Assembly (NCBI GenBank): GCA_030606585.1
Contig: JAUWGD010000117.1
Span: 1-5,434, forward strand
DNA length: 5,434 bases
Source: Dehalococcoidales bacterium
Lineage (GTDB): Bacteria > Chloroflexota > Dehalococcoidia > Dehalococcoidales > RBG-16-60-22
Direction of reading: 5' to 3'
Below the pieces are notes generated by a model. That model ran no database searches. It was given only the letters and a program-made list of their open reading frames with translations, and had not been told where the DNA came from. Position numbers and translations under genes: made by a program. Shown in pieces: positions 4,835 to 5,434 of this stretch; the first letter of the stretch is position 1; each line of letters opens with the position of its first letter.

Positions 4835-5359
4835 TTACGACTCAACTTTCGTTAAAAACCGGTCTATCTCCGAGCTGTCTCTAAAAGCCCCTCTCTTTAT
4901 ATTTCTTATTATACCATCTTTATCAACGAAATACGTCATGGGAATATACTGGGTATTATATAACATCCCTACCTCTCCCTGGGAATCAAGGAGCACCGTA
5001 AAAGAAAGACCGTTATCCTCCATAAATTCACGCGCTACCGAAGCAGGTTCCCCGAGATTAACCGCCAGTATTACCAGCCCCTGGCCTCTCCACAATTCGC
5101 CTTCGGATACCTCCTGTAAAAAGGTCATTTCGTAGCGGCACGGGCCGCACCAGGTCGCCCAGAAGTTAATTATCACCGGTCTGCCCCGCAGTTCACCGAG
5201 CGAAATTGCCTGACCGTCCAGGTTTTGAAGCTGGAAATCCGGAGCCGCCCGACCCAACGCGGGGGCCTGTCCCCCGTCAGAACCCCCCGAGCAACCAGCC
5301 GCAGCTAACACGACCATCAGCAGGAATAAAGCCACCACTACTTTTATTACTCTTGCCAT
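4835..5359 (-). CDS. TlpA/ResA-like thioredoxin-fold lipoprotein
   Basis: 174 residues, typical of extracytoplasmic TlpA/ResA proteins. After a short basic start (ARVIK) comes a hydrophobic stretch (7-21) and a lipobox-like AAAGC, with Cys23 as the probable lipidated residue, then a Gly/Ser linker. The AhpC/TSA-redoxin fold follows: APDFQLQNLDG (39-49), ISLGELRG, VIINFWATWCGPC (62-74) with redox Cys71 and Cys74, VILAVNLGE (96-104), and cis-Pro140 in YIPMTYFVDKDG. It would reduce disulfides outside the membrane, for example in apocytochrome c or other secreted proteins, being itself recharged by a CcdA-type protein. A CcdA-like C-terminus ends 18 bases upstream on the same strand, matching this. 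ATG at 5357-5359 is preceded by a purine run AGGGGGG at 5364-5370, four bases away. The active site is intact. The exact target is unknown. Confidence 0.9.
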   Translation of the reverse strand: MARVIKVVVALFLLMVVLAAAGCSGGSDGGQAPALGRAAPDFQLQNLDGQAISLGELRGRPVIINFWATWCGPCRYEMTFLQEVSEGELWRGQGLVILAVNLGEPASVAREFMEDNGLSFTVLLDSQGEVGMLYNTQYIPMTYFVDKDGIIRNIKRGAFRDSSEIDRFLTKVES

Positions 5360-5377
5360 AAGACCCCCCTGAAAAAT

Positions 5378-5434
5378 TTATGGTGCGAGTGAGGAAATCC
5401 ACGTCAGATTACCCGTCAGGATGAGAATACCTCT
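5378..5434 (-). CDS. ccdA: CcdA-like cytochrome c biogenesis membrane protein, C-terminal end only (partial)
   Basis: The minus strand is open from the window's right edge to TAA at 5378-5380. It encodes 18 residues, RGILILTGNLTWISSLAP, then stop. The GILILTGNLT pattern closely resembles the end of the last membrane helix of CcdA/DsbD-beta proteins as I recall them (GxLLxTG followed by a polar turn). The gene lies directly upstream of the TlpA-like lipoprotein gene with an 18-base gap, the usual ccdA-tlpA/resA order. CcdA carries electrons from cytoplasmic thioredoxin across the membrane to such partners. Only a short piece is visible, so the call depends as much on position as on sequence. 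Confidence 0.55.
   Translation of the reverse strand, partial: RGILILTGNLTWISSLAP

Overview
The window looks like chromosomal DNA of a mid-GC anaerobic bacterium. The best guess is Chloroflexota, class Dehalococcoidia or a relative. That guess rests on the gene styles: paired SDRs with a TGAGSQIGFG motif, a variant RPE-like epimerase, a CcdA/TlpA pair and a TIGR04076-type protein. It does not rest on a marker gene, so it is tentative. Most genes start at ATG behind a clear AGGAGG-type site. There are no tRNA or rRNA genes, CRISPR arrays, integrases or complete IS elements.

Layout. (1) 1-393 +: the 3' end of a LivF-type ABC transporter ATPase. (2) 526-2113 +: two tandem SDR oxidoreductases, about 62% identical by hand alignment, forming a two-gene unit behind a possible promoter. 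(3) 2114-2486: a stretch without a long ORF. It is not empty: it has a consensus-like promoter (TTGACA-17-TAAAAT), about 265 nt rich in stems, and a hairpin followed by a T-run. It looks like an independent small RNA gene. It also holds a 20-codon Trp-rich reading frame with a good ribosome site and two sets of mutually exclusive hairpins. (4) 2487-2780 -: a small single-span membrane or exported protein of unknown function. (5) 2781-3012: a divergent intergenic region with a second strong promoter. (6) 3013-4479 +: a ribulose-phosphate 3-epimerase-like protein whose first metal-binding His is Gln, then a TIGR04076-like protein with an added C-terminal winged-helix-like region. A terminator follows at 4478-4505. 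(7) 4503-5434 -: an operon read right to left. It holds the last residues of a CcdA-like membrane protein (partial), a TlpA/ResA-like lipoprotein thioredoxin, and a small Cys-motif protein.

How they may work together. The LivF/SDR part suggests uptake of an organic acid or amino acid and oxidation of a hydroxyacyl or alcohol intermediate with NAD; the substrate is unknown. The right-hand minus-strand operon is a thiol-disulfide relay: CcdA would move electrons across the membrane to the TlpA-like lipoprotein. The small Cys-rich protein is translationally close to tlpA and may belong to the same process. The least explained and most interesting part is the putative RNA locus at 2167-2474.
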